A stretch of DNA of 64,000 nt from Azoarcus_F sp048158365 (GCA_048158365.1 JBLLNL010000008.1), one strand, 5' to 3'. Positions 17,082 through 26,829 are shown, numbered from the stretch's first letter. Numbers and translations are program-made. Notes: generated from the sequence alone by a model not told the origin.

Positions 17082-17474
17082 CGATTCTTCAGCATTCCAT
17101 TTTCGGCAAGTGTGACGGACGGATCGAGTCCGGCTCCTCCGGTCGCGGCGACCGAACGGACGAGCATCTGAGGCGCGTGTCCGGACGGCGAATTTTCCAC
17201 TGTTTGGCCCCTGCCCGGGGCGATGAATCGCGTTCGGATCATGAAAAAACCCTCTCGCTTCCGACAGGCGGTGGACCGCGTGTCTCGGCGATCGATCGGT
17301 CGCGCTATCATTGTCGCAGAGCGGGATCCGGCCGGGGGTGCGTCAGGCATCGCGTTTCCGATCCGACACGGCAGGCTCGACGTCGCGCGCGGTCTCGAAG
17401 CTGGGCATGCCCAGCTTATGCTGATATCATCGTATCGTTGTCGGTTTCCGGTCGCATGCCTTCAGGGGGGCTGA
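17082..17474. promoter_or_regulatory. Divergent promoter region with a 20-base perfect palindrome
   Basis: This 393-base region separates the divergently transcribed binding-protein/kinase genes and the response regulator gene. It contains AAGCTGGGCATGCCCAGCTT at 17398-17417, a perfect palindrome ending 57 bases before the regulator's ATG, and a 15-base inverted repeat CGGTCGC-G-GCGACCG at 17140-17154. A TATCAT sequence at 17424-17429 could be a -10 box for the regulator. A short open frame (17223-17474) has no recognisable protein features and is not called. The palindrome is a candidate site for the regulator encoded next door. Confidence 0.5.
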
Positions 17475-18104
17475 ATGACGAGAATTCTGATCGTCGAGGA
17501 TCACGCGCTGGTGCGCGAAGCAATGGCTCAGACGCTCGCACGTCTGCAGCAGGGTGTCGAGTGTGTCGAAGTGTCCGATTCGGAGCAGGCGCTCGCCTGC
17601 CTCGAGCAGAGTCCCGACTGGGATCTGGCGGTGGTCGATCTGATGTTGCCCGATCTGAACGGTTTTTCCCTGCTGGGCGTGATGGCCAAGAGATTTCCCG
17701 ATGTGCCGGCGGTCGTGGTGTCGGCCCTCGATGACGTCGCGTCGGTTCGGCGCGCGATGCGGGCGGGCGCGTCCGGGTTCGTGTCCAAGGCAAGCCCGGG
17801 TGATGTGCTGCGCGAGGCGGTCAGAACGGTTCTCAACGGCGGGATCTACGCCCCCGATATCGCGACTACGGGCGACAAGCGGCGGCCGAATCAGTCAGTG
17901 AGCGAATGTTATGGATTGACCGCGGCCCAGACCCGGGTGGTGGAGCTGCTGGGACAGGGCAAGACGAACCGGGAGATCGCCGATCTGCTGACCCTGTCCG
18001 AGGGTACGGTCAAGGTGCACATGTCGGCGATCTTTCGGGCGATGAACGTACGCAATCGCGCCCAGGTGCTGGTGGCTCTGTCGAAGAAGGGCAATACCGT
18101 CTGA
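17475..18104 (+). CDS. NarL/LuxR-family response regulator
   Basis: This 209-residue protein has an N-terminal receiver domain with acidic residues E8 and D9, phospho-acceptor D55 in VVDLMLPD, and the conserved Lys in FVSKAS. Its C-terminal LuxR helix-turn-helix covers about residues 145-205 (LTAAQTRVVELLGQGKTNRE and then GTVKVHMSAIFRAMNV). It is transcribed away from the binding-protein/hybrid-kinase pair and is the obvious output partner. GGGGGGC before the ATG serves as ribosome binding site. It ends 24 bases before the convergent ParA-like gene. Confidence 0.9.
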   Translation: MTRILIVEDHALVREAMAQTLARLQQGVECVEVSDSEQALACLEQSPDWDLAVVDLMLPDLNGFSLLGVMAKRFPDVPAVVVSALDDVASVRRAMRAGASGFVSKASPGDVLREAVRTVLNGGIYAPDIATTGDKRRPNQSVSECYGLTAAQTRVVELLGQGKTNREIADLLTLSEGTVKVHMSAIFRAMNVRNRAQVLVALSKKGNTV

Positions 18105-18128
18105 CATGGCACCGGTGTGCGCTGCGTG

Positions 18129-18842
18129 TCAGTCGCGGCGCGTCGCCACCGCGAGGCGCAACGGCATCTCTTCCGCGGACAGCCGCACGTCGGGGTTCAA
18201 CGCGGCGTGTTCATCACCGATGTCCAGGATATCGTCATGGTCGATCTCGAGCACTTCCAGAATCTGTCGACCCAGCGCACGGCACGCGTTCGCCAGCGGC
18301 GTGGGCAACTGATCCGGGATGGTCTTCTGCAGCAGCAGCTTGCTGGCAGACAGTGAGTTGACCGGGTTCAGGATGCGGTGGCGATAGGGGCGCATCATCT
18401 GCAGCACACTTCGATCGGCCGCATCGCGCTGCCATGGATTGGTCGGCCATTGCGACGGCACCGCGTAGGCGCGCGGAAACATCTCGAGGTCGCGCACCAC
18501 GGTGCGGATGTCCTCGTGCGACTCGCGAAACGGGAGCAGCACGATATCGGACAGTGCGTAAAGCTTGCGGTCCATCTCGGTGCGGTTGCCGCCCCCGTCG
18601 ATGACCCCGATCCAGCTGTCCAGCGTCCGTAGCTTGTCCACGACCTTGGTCAGCGATTCGCGGGTCCTCGCGTCGGCGGTGATGTAGCGTCGGCCCTCGG
18701 GTTTCAGGGGTTCCCGCGACGTGTCGGTCAGCACGCAGGCCGAACGGTGTCCGAGCAAACCCAGCCCCTGACAAAGCATGTGGGACAGGGTGGTCTTTCC
18801 GGTCCCGCCCTTGTTCCCGATGACGCAGATTATTTCAGCCAT
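18129..18842 (-). CDS. Orphan ParA/MinD-superfamily ATPase
   Basis: This 237-residue protein has a deviant Walker A motif NKGGTGKTT at about residues 9-17, with the signature lysine of the ParA/MinD family. VIDGGGN near residue 80-86 is the likely Walker B region. The usual DxDPQ motif is altered to LTDTSREP. No ParB gene or parS-like repeat is visible beside it, so it is probably not the chromosome-partition ATPase. It could position another cargo, such as PHA granules, chemoreceptors or the division plane. AGGA lies 8 bases before the ATG on the minus strand. It follows the methyltransferase gene on the same strand after 123 bases. Confidence 0.8.
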   Translation of the reverse strand: MAEIICVIGNKGGTGKTTLSHMLCQGLGLLGHRSACVLTDTSREPLKPEGRRYITADARTRESLTKVVDKLRTLDSWIGVIDGGGNRTEMDRKLYALSDIVLLPFRESHEDIRTVVRDLEMFPRAYAVPSQWPTNPWQRDAADRSVLQMMRPYRHRILNPVNSLSASKLLLQKTIPDQLPTPLANACRALGRQILEVLEIDHDDILDIGDEHAALNPDVRLSAEEMPLRLAVATRRD

Positions 18843-18965
18843 TGTTCGATTCCTGGATTGCCTCGGTCGTCCGCCAGTCGAAGAGATTATGCCGTCGAAT
18901 CATCGATCGCATGGACGAAACACACGACGTTTATTCCGCCAATTCCGACGATCGCAGCACGCGGC

Positions 18966-19763
18966 TCAACCCGGACGGTCAGGCTGCACATAGACGAACA
19001 GCCTCGTTGCGCGCTGGTCTCCGACGTCGATCACGCGGGCCGGCGTGGTCTCGGAGACCGGAAAACTGTTGCTGACCAGCATGGCGCCCGGGCGCAGTTC
19101 CCGCCTGGCCTTGGCCCACACGGCCGACATCGGCACCGGCGACAGAAAGGCATAGATCAGATCGTACTGCGCCCAGGACTCAGAGAAGAAATCCCGACGC
19201 AGGATCCGGACGTTGCGGTCGCGGCGTGAGCGGACGAGGCTGATCAGCCAGGGGGCCGGCGCGGATTCGATGCCGACCAGCTGACAGTCGGGACGCAGGT
19301 GCGCGAGCGCCATCAGGAACGACCCCGTTCCGCTGCCGATGTCGAGCACGCGTAAAGCGCGGTTTTGCGGCAACAGCCCGGCGACCGCCGCGCTGGTCTG
19401 GCGGTTGGACAGGAACAGCGGTACGCGGGTCGCAAAGCTGTTCCAATAGACCAGGATCAGCGCGACCAGACCGGCAAGATACCAGCCGGCGGCGATGCCG
19501 AGTCCGTGAGCCGCCAGCAGCAGCGGTGAGAAGACCAGATGGATGATCAGCCACCAGCGTTCGCTGCGCATGACGATTGCGGCAGTCATCGTGATCGGTG
19601 CCTGTAGCAGCACGATTGTCCAGGGCTTCGGTGGGATCGCCCCGATGCCGAGCAGCAGGATCACGATGGCCCAGCCTGCGACCTGTGCGAGCAGTGCCTT
19701 CAGCGACGCGGGGAGGGTGAACCGGGTCTTTCGGTCGGGACCGGGTCGGGCCGCATCGCTCAC
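18966..19763 (-). CDS. Membrane-anchored class I SAM-dependent methyltransferase
   Basis: This protein of about 265 residues has three to four hydrophobic helices in its first 110 residues, then a Rossmann methyltransferase domain with motif I VLDIGSGTGSFL and the acidic residue in VGIESAPAP. The start is a GTG at 19763 whose bases overlap the stop codon of the upstream oxidoreductase gene (GTGA), so translation is probably coupled. The frame is open far upstream inside that gene, but that part is shadow. Substrate unknown; similar proteins are annotated only as methyltransferases. The helices place it at the inner membrane. Confidence 0.78.
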   Translation of the reverse strand: MSDAARPGPDRKTRFTLPASLKALLAQVAGWAIVILLLGIGAIPPKPWTIVLLQAPITMTAAIVMRSERWWLIIHLVFSPLLLAAHGLGIAAGWYLAGLVALILVYWNSFATRVPLFLSNRQTSAAVAGLLPQNRALRVLDIGSGTGSFLMALAHLRPDCQLVGIESAPAPWLISLVRSRRDRNVRILRRDFFSESWAQYDLIYAFLSPVPMSAVWAKARRELRPGAMLVSNSFPVSETTPARVIDVGDQRATRLFVYVQPDRPG

Positions 19764-22700
19764 GCACGTTTCAGCGCGGTCGTCTCGGGCTGTGCCTGTG
19801 GTGCCCGCCAGGCAGCCAGCAGGCGCTCGCGTTCCCGCTCGACCTTTTGCGCACTGCGTTCCTTGATATGACCGAAGCCGCGAATGCCGTCCGGCAGCGA
19901 GGCCAGTTCGACCGCGAGCGGCAACTTCAGGAAACTCAGACCCTCCAGAATCTCGGTGATGTGCTGTTCGTACTGCGCGATGAGTGCGCGTTCCATGCGT
20001 CGTTCCTCGGTCCGTCCGAACAGGTCCCAGCGGGTGCCGCGCAGGCCCTTCAGCCTCGCGAGCACGCCGAAGACCCGCTTCATGGCAGGGCCGAAGGCCT
20101 TCTTGGGGATCCGTCCGGTCTGCGGATCCAGCCTGGAGATCAGCGGAGGTGCAAGATGGAACCGGACCGTGAATTCGCCTTCGAAGGTGTCCTCGATCCG
20201 CTTCCAGAAGCCGGGGTCGGAATACAGGCGCGCGACCTCGTACTCGTCCTTGTACGCGAGCAGTCTGCAATAATTGCGCGCGACCGCTTCGGTCAGGCGT
20301 GCCGAACCGGCATTGCCGGTGACTTGCAGTTCCGCTTCGCGCACCTTGACCACCAGCGCCCTATAGCGTGCAGCATAGGCCTTGTCCTGATAGGCGGTCA
20401 GCAGGTCGACGCGCTTCGCGACGATGTCATCCAGATCGATCGCCCGGATCGGGACTATTTCGGCCGGACGGGTGAAGCGTTCCACCTTGTCGGGCGCATG
20501 GGCGGCACGTCGCCCCCACAGGAAGGCTTTCCTGTTCATGTCGATCGCGACGCCGTTCAGTTCGATCGCCCGCATCAGCCCGTCGTGGCTGACCGGTACC
20601 AGGCCTCTTTGCCACGCATAGCCGAGCAGGAACAGGTTCGTCGCAATGGCGTCGCCCATCAGCGCGGTGGCAATCTGCTGCGCGTCCAGCACGTCGATTG
20701 GGGAGTCGTCAACAGCGCCGCCGCCCACCGCATCGCGAATGGTCTTCACCATCTTGTCGAGCGGAAACTGCCAGTCGGGGTTGCGCGTGAAGTCCGACGT
20801 GGGTGTCTCGGCGTTGTTGACAACCACCCGGGTGCGCCCCGGGGCCATCTTCGCGAGCGCCTCGGTGCTCGCGGTGACGATGACATCGCCCCCGATCACG
20901 GCGTCCGCCTCCCCGGCGGCGATGCGCACCGCATGCAGATCCTCGGGCTGGTTCGCGATCCGGATGTGGCTGAAGACCGAACCGCCCTTCTGTGCCAGAC
21001 CGGTCATGTCCAGCACGGTGACCCCCCTTCCGTCGAGATGCGCACCCATGCCGATCAATGCGCCGATGGTGACCACGCCGGTGCCGCCGACGCCGGTCAC
21101 CATGATTCCGAAGGGCTCGTTCAGGCTCGGCAGGACGGGCACCGGCAATTCGTCGAACATCGACTCGTCGGCGGCGACCGCCTTGCCCTTGCGCAGCTGG
21201 CCGCCTTCGATGGTCACGAAGCTCGGGCAGAATCCGTTCAGGCAGGAATAGTCCTTGTTGCAGGAAGACTGGTCGATCTGGCGCTTGCGGCCGAACTCGG
21301 TCTCGACCGGTACGATCGACATGCAGTTGCTCGCGTGGCCACAGTCTCCGCAGCCTTCGCAAACCGCCTCATTGATGAAGACCCGACGCGCCGGGTCCGG
21401 GTAGAGCCCCCGTTTGCGCCGACGCCGTTTTTCGGCGGCACAGGTCTGGTCGTAGATCAGCGCGGTCACCCCGGGCGAAGCGCGCAGGTCGCGCTGGATC
21501 GCATCGAGTTCGTCGCGATGGCGGATCGGAACGTGCGCGATGTCGGCGGGCCCATAGTTGCGTTCGGTGCCGTCGGTGACCACGATGATGTTGCCGACCC
21601 CCTCGGCCTGCAACTGGCGCACGACCTTCGGCACGGTGAGTTCACCCTCGACCGGCTGTCCGCCGGTCATTGCGACCGCATCGTTGAACAGAATCTTGTA
21701 CGTGATGTTCACGCGGGCCGCGACCGACTGGCGAATCGCCAGCAGGCCCGAGTGAAAGTAGGTTCCGTCACCGAGATTCGCGAAGATGTGCTGTTCGCTG
21801 GTGAACGGCGCCTGACCGACCCAGGGCACGCCCTCACCGCCCATCTGCGTGAAGGTGCCGGTACGCCGGTCGGGCATCCAGGTCACCATGTAGTGACAGC
21901 CGATGCCGGCCACGGCGCGGCTGCCCTCCGGCACGCGGGTCGAGGTGTTGTGCGGGCAGCCGGAGCAGAAGGTCGGGACGCGATCGACCGAGAAGATGCG
22001 CTGGGACAGGGCTTTCTCCTTGGCCTCGAGAAAGGTCAGGCGTGCCTTGATCCGGTCGGACGTGAAAAAGCGGCCGACGCGCGCCGCGATGACCCGCGCG
22101 ATCATCGCCGGGGTCAGCTCGCCGGCCGCCGGCAACAGCCACTGTCCATGGTCTATGGTGCCGTCGGCCTGCTGGATGCGTGCCCATTCGCCCTTTTCGT
22201 CGAATTTGCCGATCACGCGCGGTCGCACGTCCTCGCGCCAGTTGTAGAGTTCCTCCTTGAGCTGATATTCGAGCAGCTGGCGCTTTTCCTCGATCACCAG
22301 GATTTCGTCCAGGCCCTCGGCGAAATGGCGCACGCCGTCCGCCTCCAGTGGCCAGACCATGGCGACCTTGTAGAGCCGGATGCCGATTTCGGCCGCGAGC
22401 GCGTCGTCGATTCCGAGGTCGTCCAGGGCCTGGCGGACATCGAGATAGGACTTTCCGGACGTGATGATGCCCAGGCGTGGCAGCGGGGAGTCGATGACGA
22501 TTCGATTCAGCTGATTCGCACGACAGTAGGCCAGCGCGGCATACAGTTTCTGGTTGAGCAGCCGTTTTTCCTGGATCAGCGGAGGGTCCGGCCAGCGAAG
22601 GTTCAGGCCGTCGTCGGGCAACGCGAAGTCGGTCGGAATCTGCACCTCGACCCGATTCGGCGCGACATCGACCGAGGCGGACGTTTCGACCGTGTCGGCC

Positions 22701-23329
22701 AGCGCCTTGAACGCCACCCAGCAGCCGGAGTAGCGCGACAGAGCATAACCATGCACGCCCAGGTCGATGTACTCCTGCACGCCGGCCGGCGCGAGCACCG
22801 GCATCATCATGGCCTTGAAGAAGTGGTCGGTCTGATGGGGTAGCGTCGATGACTTGGCCGCATGATCGTCGCCCGCGATCACCAGCACACCGCCGTGGCG
22901 TGAGCTGCCCGCGGCATTGCCATGTCTGAACACGTCGCCGCATCGGTCCACGCCCGGTCCCTTGCCATACCACATCGCGAACACGCCATCGTATTTTGCA
23001 TGCGGTGACAGATTCACCTGTTGCGAACCCCACACCGCCGTGGCGGCGAGGTCTTCATTTACGCCGGGCTGGAACACGATCTGGTGATCGGCGAGGTGAT
23101 CTCTTGCCTTCCACAGGGTCTGATCGAGCCCGCCCAGCGGAGAACCGCGATAGCCCGACACGAACCCGGCCGTGTTCAGACCGGCGCTCTGGTCGCGTTC
23201 GCGCTGAATCATCAACAGTCGCACCAGCGCCTGATAGCCGGTCATGAAGACACGACCGGAGATCAGGTACTTGTCCTCCAGCGTGGCGGTGCGAACGGGA
23301 GCGGGGGTGCTGGGGTCGGCTGTTGCCAT
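19760..23329 (-). CDS. Indolepyruvate ferredoxin oxidoreductase, single-chain fused form
   Basis: This 1189-residue enzyme oxidatively decarboxylates aryl- or branched 2-oxoacids to acyl-CoA, reducing ferredoxin. Seen in order are an N-terminal pyrimidine/PP-like region starting with LEDKYLISGRVFMTGYQALV, a cysteine motif CSGCPHN near residue 458, the thiamine diphosphate signature LGDGTYFHSG near 525, ferredoxin-type cysteines in CEGCGDCGHASNC and CNKDYSCLNGFC (about 655-700), and the gamma domain GVGGTGVVTIGALIG near 750. The ATG at 23329 is chosen because AAAGGAGC precedes it; 49 further in-frame residues upstream lack family similarity. An FAD-linked oxidase gene precedes it and a methyltransferase overlaps its end. 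In related bacteria such enzymes serve phenylalanine, tyrosine and tryptophan catabolism; that use is inferred here. Confidence 0.93.
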   Translation of the reverse strand: MATADPSTPAPVRTATLEDKYLISGRVFMTGYQALVRLLMIQRERDQSAGLNTAGFVSGYRGSPLGGLDQTLWKARDHLADHQIVFQPGVNEDLAATAVWGSQQVNLSPHAKYDGVFAMWYGKGPGVDRCGDVFRHGNAAGSSRHGGVLVIAGDDHAAKSSTLPHQTDHFFKAMMMPVLAPAGVQEYIDLGVHGYALSRYSGCWVAFKALADTVETSASVDVAPNRVEVQIPTDFALPDDGLNLRWPDPPLIQEKRLLNQKLYAALAYCRANQLNRIVIDSPLPRLGIITSGKSYLDVRQALDDLGIDDALAAEIGIRLYKVAMVWPLEADGVRHFAEGLDEILVIEEKRQLLEYQLKEELYNWREDVRPRVIGKFDEKGEWARIQQADGTIDHGQWLLPAAGELTPAMIARVIAARVGRFFTSDRIKARLTFLEAKEKALSQRIFSVDRVPTFCSGCPHNTSTRVPEGSRAVAGIGCHYMVTWMPDRRTGTFTQMGGEGVPWVGQAPFTSEQHIFANLGDGTYFHSGLLAIRQSVAARVNITYKILFNDAVAMTGGQPVEGELTVPKVVRQLQAEGVGNIIVVTDGTERNYGPADIAHVPIRHRDELDAIQRDLRASPGVTALIYDQTCAAEKRRRRKRGLYPDPARRVFINEAVCEGCGDCGHASNCMSIVPVETEFGRKRQIDQSSCNKDYSCLNGFCPSFVTIEGGQLRKGKAVAADESMFDELPVPVLPSLNEPFGIMVTGVGGTGVVTIGALIGMGAHLDGRGVTVLDMTGLAQKGGSVFSHIRIANQPEDLHAVRIAAGEADAVIGGDVIVTASTEALAKMAPGRTRVVVNNAETPTSDFTRNPDWQFPLDKMVKTIRDAVGGGAVDDSPIDVLDAQQIATALMGDAIATNLFLLGYAWQRGLVPVSHDGLMRAIELNGVAIDMNRKAFLWGRRAAHAPDKVERFTRPAEIVPIRAIDLDDIVAKRVDLLTAYQDKAYAARYRALVVKVREAELQVTGNAGSARLTEAVARNYCRLLAYKDEYEVARLYSDPGFWKRIEDTFEGEFTVRFHLAPPLISRLDPQTGRIPKKAFGPAMKRVFGVLARLKGLRGTRWDLFGRTEERRMERALIAQYEQHITEILEGLSFLKLPLAVELASLPDGIRGFGHIKERSAQKVERERERLLAAWRAPQAQPETTALKRA

Positions 23330-23522
23330 GTTGCGGCTCCTTTCAGTCAAAGCTTGGATCGGGCTTTGCATGCCATCCGCCTCGTGGGCGGACTCTGTTC
23401 TGCCGTGTGAAGCGCGCGCCACAGGGTACGAGATCGCGCCTTCCCACTCTGCCGGCTGCACAGCGAGCGAAGCCAATCTGTCGATGCGGTCAAATACATG
23501 GATACCCTGAGGCGCTCAAGGT

Positions 23523-24929
23523 TCACGGCGCCTTGATGATCTTGCCGGGATTGAGCAGATCGTCCGGATCCAGCGCGCATTTGAGCGCGCGCATCGTGTC
23601 GACGGCGGCCTGCCCATGTTCGTCGATGAGGAAGTTCTGTTTGCCGCAGCCGATGCCGTGCTCGCCGGTGCAGGTGCCATCCATCGCGAGTGCCCTCGCC
23701 ACGATGCTGCGGTTGAGGGCCTCGGCCCGCTCGAGTTCTGCTTCGTCGTCCGGCTTTACCAGAATCAGCGTGTGGAAGTTACCGTCCCCGACATGGCCGA
23801 CGATCGGTGCGATCAGGCCGCTGGCCTCGATGTCCTGTCGCGTTCCGGCGATGCAGTCGGCCAGACGCGAGATCGGCACACAGACGTCGGTGGTGAGGCC
23901 GCGCGAGCCGGGGCGCAGGTTCAGGCAGGCAAAATAGGTGTCGTGACGCGCCTGCCACAGGCGGCTGCGATCCTCCGGGCGGCTCGTCCATTCGAAGTTC
24001 GCGCCGCCGTTGTCCATTGCCAGTGTTTGCACCGTGCGTGCCTGCTCCTCGACGCTGGCGGGCGAGCCGTGAAACTCGAAGAAAAGCATCGGAGCCTCTT
24101 CGAGCGTGGTCTTGCTGTACCGGTTGATCGCCTGCACCGTGAGCCTGTCGAGCAGTTCGATGCGCGCGATCGGCACGCCGAGCTGTATCGTCTCGATCAC
24201 GGTGCGAACGGCCCGATCGACATCGGGAAACGCACAGACGGCAGCCGAGATCGCTTCGGGCAAGGGGTGGAGTCGCACCGTGATTTCGGTGATCAGCCCC
24301 AGCGTCCCTTCCGAACCGACCATCAATCGGGTCAGGTCGTAGCCTGCCGACGATTTGCGCGCGCGACTGCCGGTGCGGATGACGCGGCCATCGGCCATGA
24401 CCACTTCCAGCGCGAGCACGTTGTCGCGCATCGTGCCGTATCGCACCGCGTTGGTGCCGGATGCCCGTGTGGCGGTCATGCCCCCGAGGCTCGCATCGGC
24501 GCCGGGGTCGATCGGGAAGAACAGACCGCTTCCGTGCAGTTCGGTGTTCAGCTGCTTGCGCGTGACGCCGGGTTGAACGACTGCGTCCAGGTCTTCCCCG
24601 CGTACCGCCAGCACCTTGTTCATCTCGGAGAAATCGACACTGATGCCCCCATGCAGGGCGAGGATATGGCCCTCGAGCGAGCTGCCGGCGCCATACGGGA
24701 TGATCGGCACGCGATGTTCGCGGCAGGCCTTCACGATCGTGACCACATCCGACGTGGAGTGCGGCCAGACCACGGCATCGGGCAGGGCGTCCGGAAAGTG
24801 GGACTCGTCATGTCCGTGATGCGCACGCACCGCCTCGGCTGTGCTGAAACGCCCGCCGAAGGCCTGGGTCAGCGCAGCGATGAAGTCGTCCGGCAGGGGG
24901 CGATGTCTCGGTCGCGCATTCATGGCCAT
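23523..24929 (-). CDS. FAD-linked oxidase, D-lactate dehydrogenase (cytochrome)/glycolate oxidase GlcD type
   Basis: This 468-residue flavoprotein oxidises a 2-hydroxyacid to the 2-oxoacid. The N-terminal PCMH FAD domain (about residues 40-220) shows the PYGAGSSLEGH pyrophosphate-binding loop and DPGADASLGGM. The C-terminal domain has GHVGDGNFH, whose histidines belong to the active site in this family, and CTGEHGIG near the end. Two starts are close together: ATG at 24929 and ATG at 24923, the latter better spaced from GGAG. It lies 193 bases upstream of the indolepyruvate oxidoreductase on the same strand and could supply it with 2-oxoacids from aryl-lactates. The exact substrate is open. 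Confidence 0.87.
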   Translation of the reverse strand: MAMNARPRHRPLPDDFIAALTQAFGGRFSTAEAVRAHHGHDESHFPDALPDAVVWPHSTSDVVTIVKACREHRVPIIPYGAGSSLEGHILALHGGISVDFSEMNKVLAVRGEDLDAVVQPGVTRKQLNTELHGSGLFFPIDPGADASLGGMTATRASGTNAVRYGTMRDNVLALEVVMADGRVIRTGSRARKSSAGYDLTRLMVGSEGTLGLITEITVRLHPLPEAISAAVCAFPDVDRAVRTVIETIQLGVPIARIELLDRLTVQAINRYSKTTLEEAPMLFFEFHGSPASVEEQARTVQTLAMDNGGANFEWTSRPEDRSRLWQARHDTYFACLNLRPGSRGLTTDVCVPISRLADCIAGTRQDIEASGLIAPIVGHVGDGNFHTLILVKPDDEAELERAEALNRSIVARALAMDGTCTGEHGIGCGKQNFLIDEHGQAAVDTMRALKCALDPDDLLNPGKIIKAP

Positions 24930-25043
24930 GTCTCCGTGCAGGCTGTATTCTGCGGACAGCCTACACCAGATGAGGCCGCAGGGGTTCCGGCGCTGGACCG
25001 CGGCGATGCGCTCGTAACGGCCCCAACATTTTTGCCGTAATAT

Positions 25044-25072
25044 TTGACATTATTCTCGCTACGCTCTATAGT
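25044..25072 (+). promoter_or_regulatory. Sigma-70 promoter of the tRNA-Tyr/tuf operon
   Basis: A perfect TTGACA (-35, 25044-25049) is separated by 17 bases from TATAGT (-10, 25067-25072). The bases after the -10 (GCGGCGC) form a GC-rich discriminator typical of promoters under stringent control, and an AT-rich stretch just upstream resembles an UP element. Transcription would begin about 25079, ten bases before tRNA-Tyr. Confidence 0.85.
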
Positions 25073-25088
25073 GCGGCGCTTCTCGCTT

Positions 25089-25174
<86 letters not shown>

Positions 25175-25241
25175 GCTTCGCCAGTTGTCCGGTGTTTGGC
25201 TGGCCTCGCAGCGGGCATGAAGCGGGTCGTCTGCGTTGTAC

Positions 25242-25315
25242 GCGGGTGTAGCTCAATGGTAGAGCAGAAGCCTTCCAAGCTTACGACGAGGGTTCGATTC
25301 CCTTCACCCGCTCCA
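25242..25315 (+). tRNA. tRNA-Gly (TCC)
   Basis: The acceptor GCGGGTG (25242-25248) pairs with CACCCGC (25305-25311); discriminator T and encoded CCA follow. The anticodon TCC is at 25274-25276 in the loop CTTCCAA. It lies 68 bases after tRNA-Tyr, in the same transcript. Confidence 0.97.
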
Positions 25316-25338
25316 GGCCAGGCATGAACGATTTCGGA

Positions 25339-25413
<75 letters not shown>

Positions 25414-25492
25414 CTATTTCGCAGGTCTCGCTGCGCGCGATTGTCGAAGTGACTTTGATCCGGATTTTCTGAACTGAACTAAAGGTGGTGAT

Positions 25493-26683
<1,191 letters not shown>

Positions 26684-26713
26684 TTGCGCCTGCAAGGGTA
26701 ATCGCTCGGGGAC

Positions 26714-26738
26714 GGGCGTCCTCCGCAAGAGGGCGCCC
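26714..26738 (+). terminator. Hairpin between tufB and tRNA-Trp
   Basis: GGGCGTCCTC (26714-26723) pairs with GAGGGCGCCC (26729-26738) around CGCAA, with one G-U pair. No U-tract follows. It may be a partial terminator or a processing signal that separates the tuf message from tRNA-Trp. Confidence 0.5.
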
Positions 26739-26753
26739 TCGTAGTTCTGCCGC

Positions 26754-26829
26754 AGGGGTATAGCTCAACTGGCAGAGCGTCGGTCTCCAAAACCGAAGGT
26801 TGGGGGTTCGATTCCCTCTGCCCCTGCCA
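26754..26829 (+). tRNA. tRNA-Trp (CCA)
   Basis: The acceptor AGGGGTA (26754-26760) pairs with TGCCCCT (26819-26825) with one G-U pair; discriminator G and encoded CCA end at 26829. The anticodon CCA is at 26787-26789 in the loop CTCCAAA. It lies 25 bases before secE, a conserved arrangement. Confidence 0.97.

Noticed and set aside
17223..17474. Small 83-codon frame upstream of the response regulator
   Set aside because: No ribosome binding site, no family resemblance, and it overlies the palindrome and promoter-like sequence.
19847..22843. Plus-strand open frame of about 1000 codons opposite the oxidoreductase
   Set aside because: It covers the antisense of an enzyme with cysteine and cofactor motifs in order; composition is typical of a shadow frame.
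24941..24961. GGCTGT/ACAGCC inverted repeat in the leader of the FAD-linked oxidase
   Set aside because: Six pairs with a 9-base loop can arise by chance and no other regulatory sign accompanies it.
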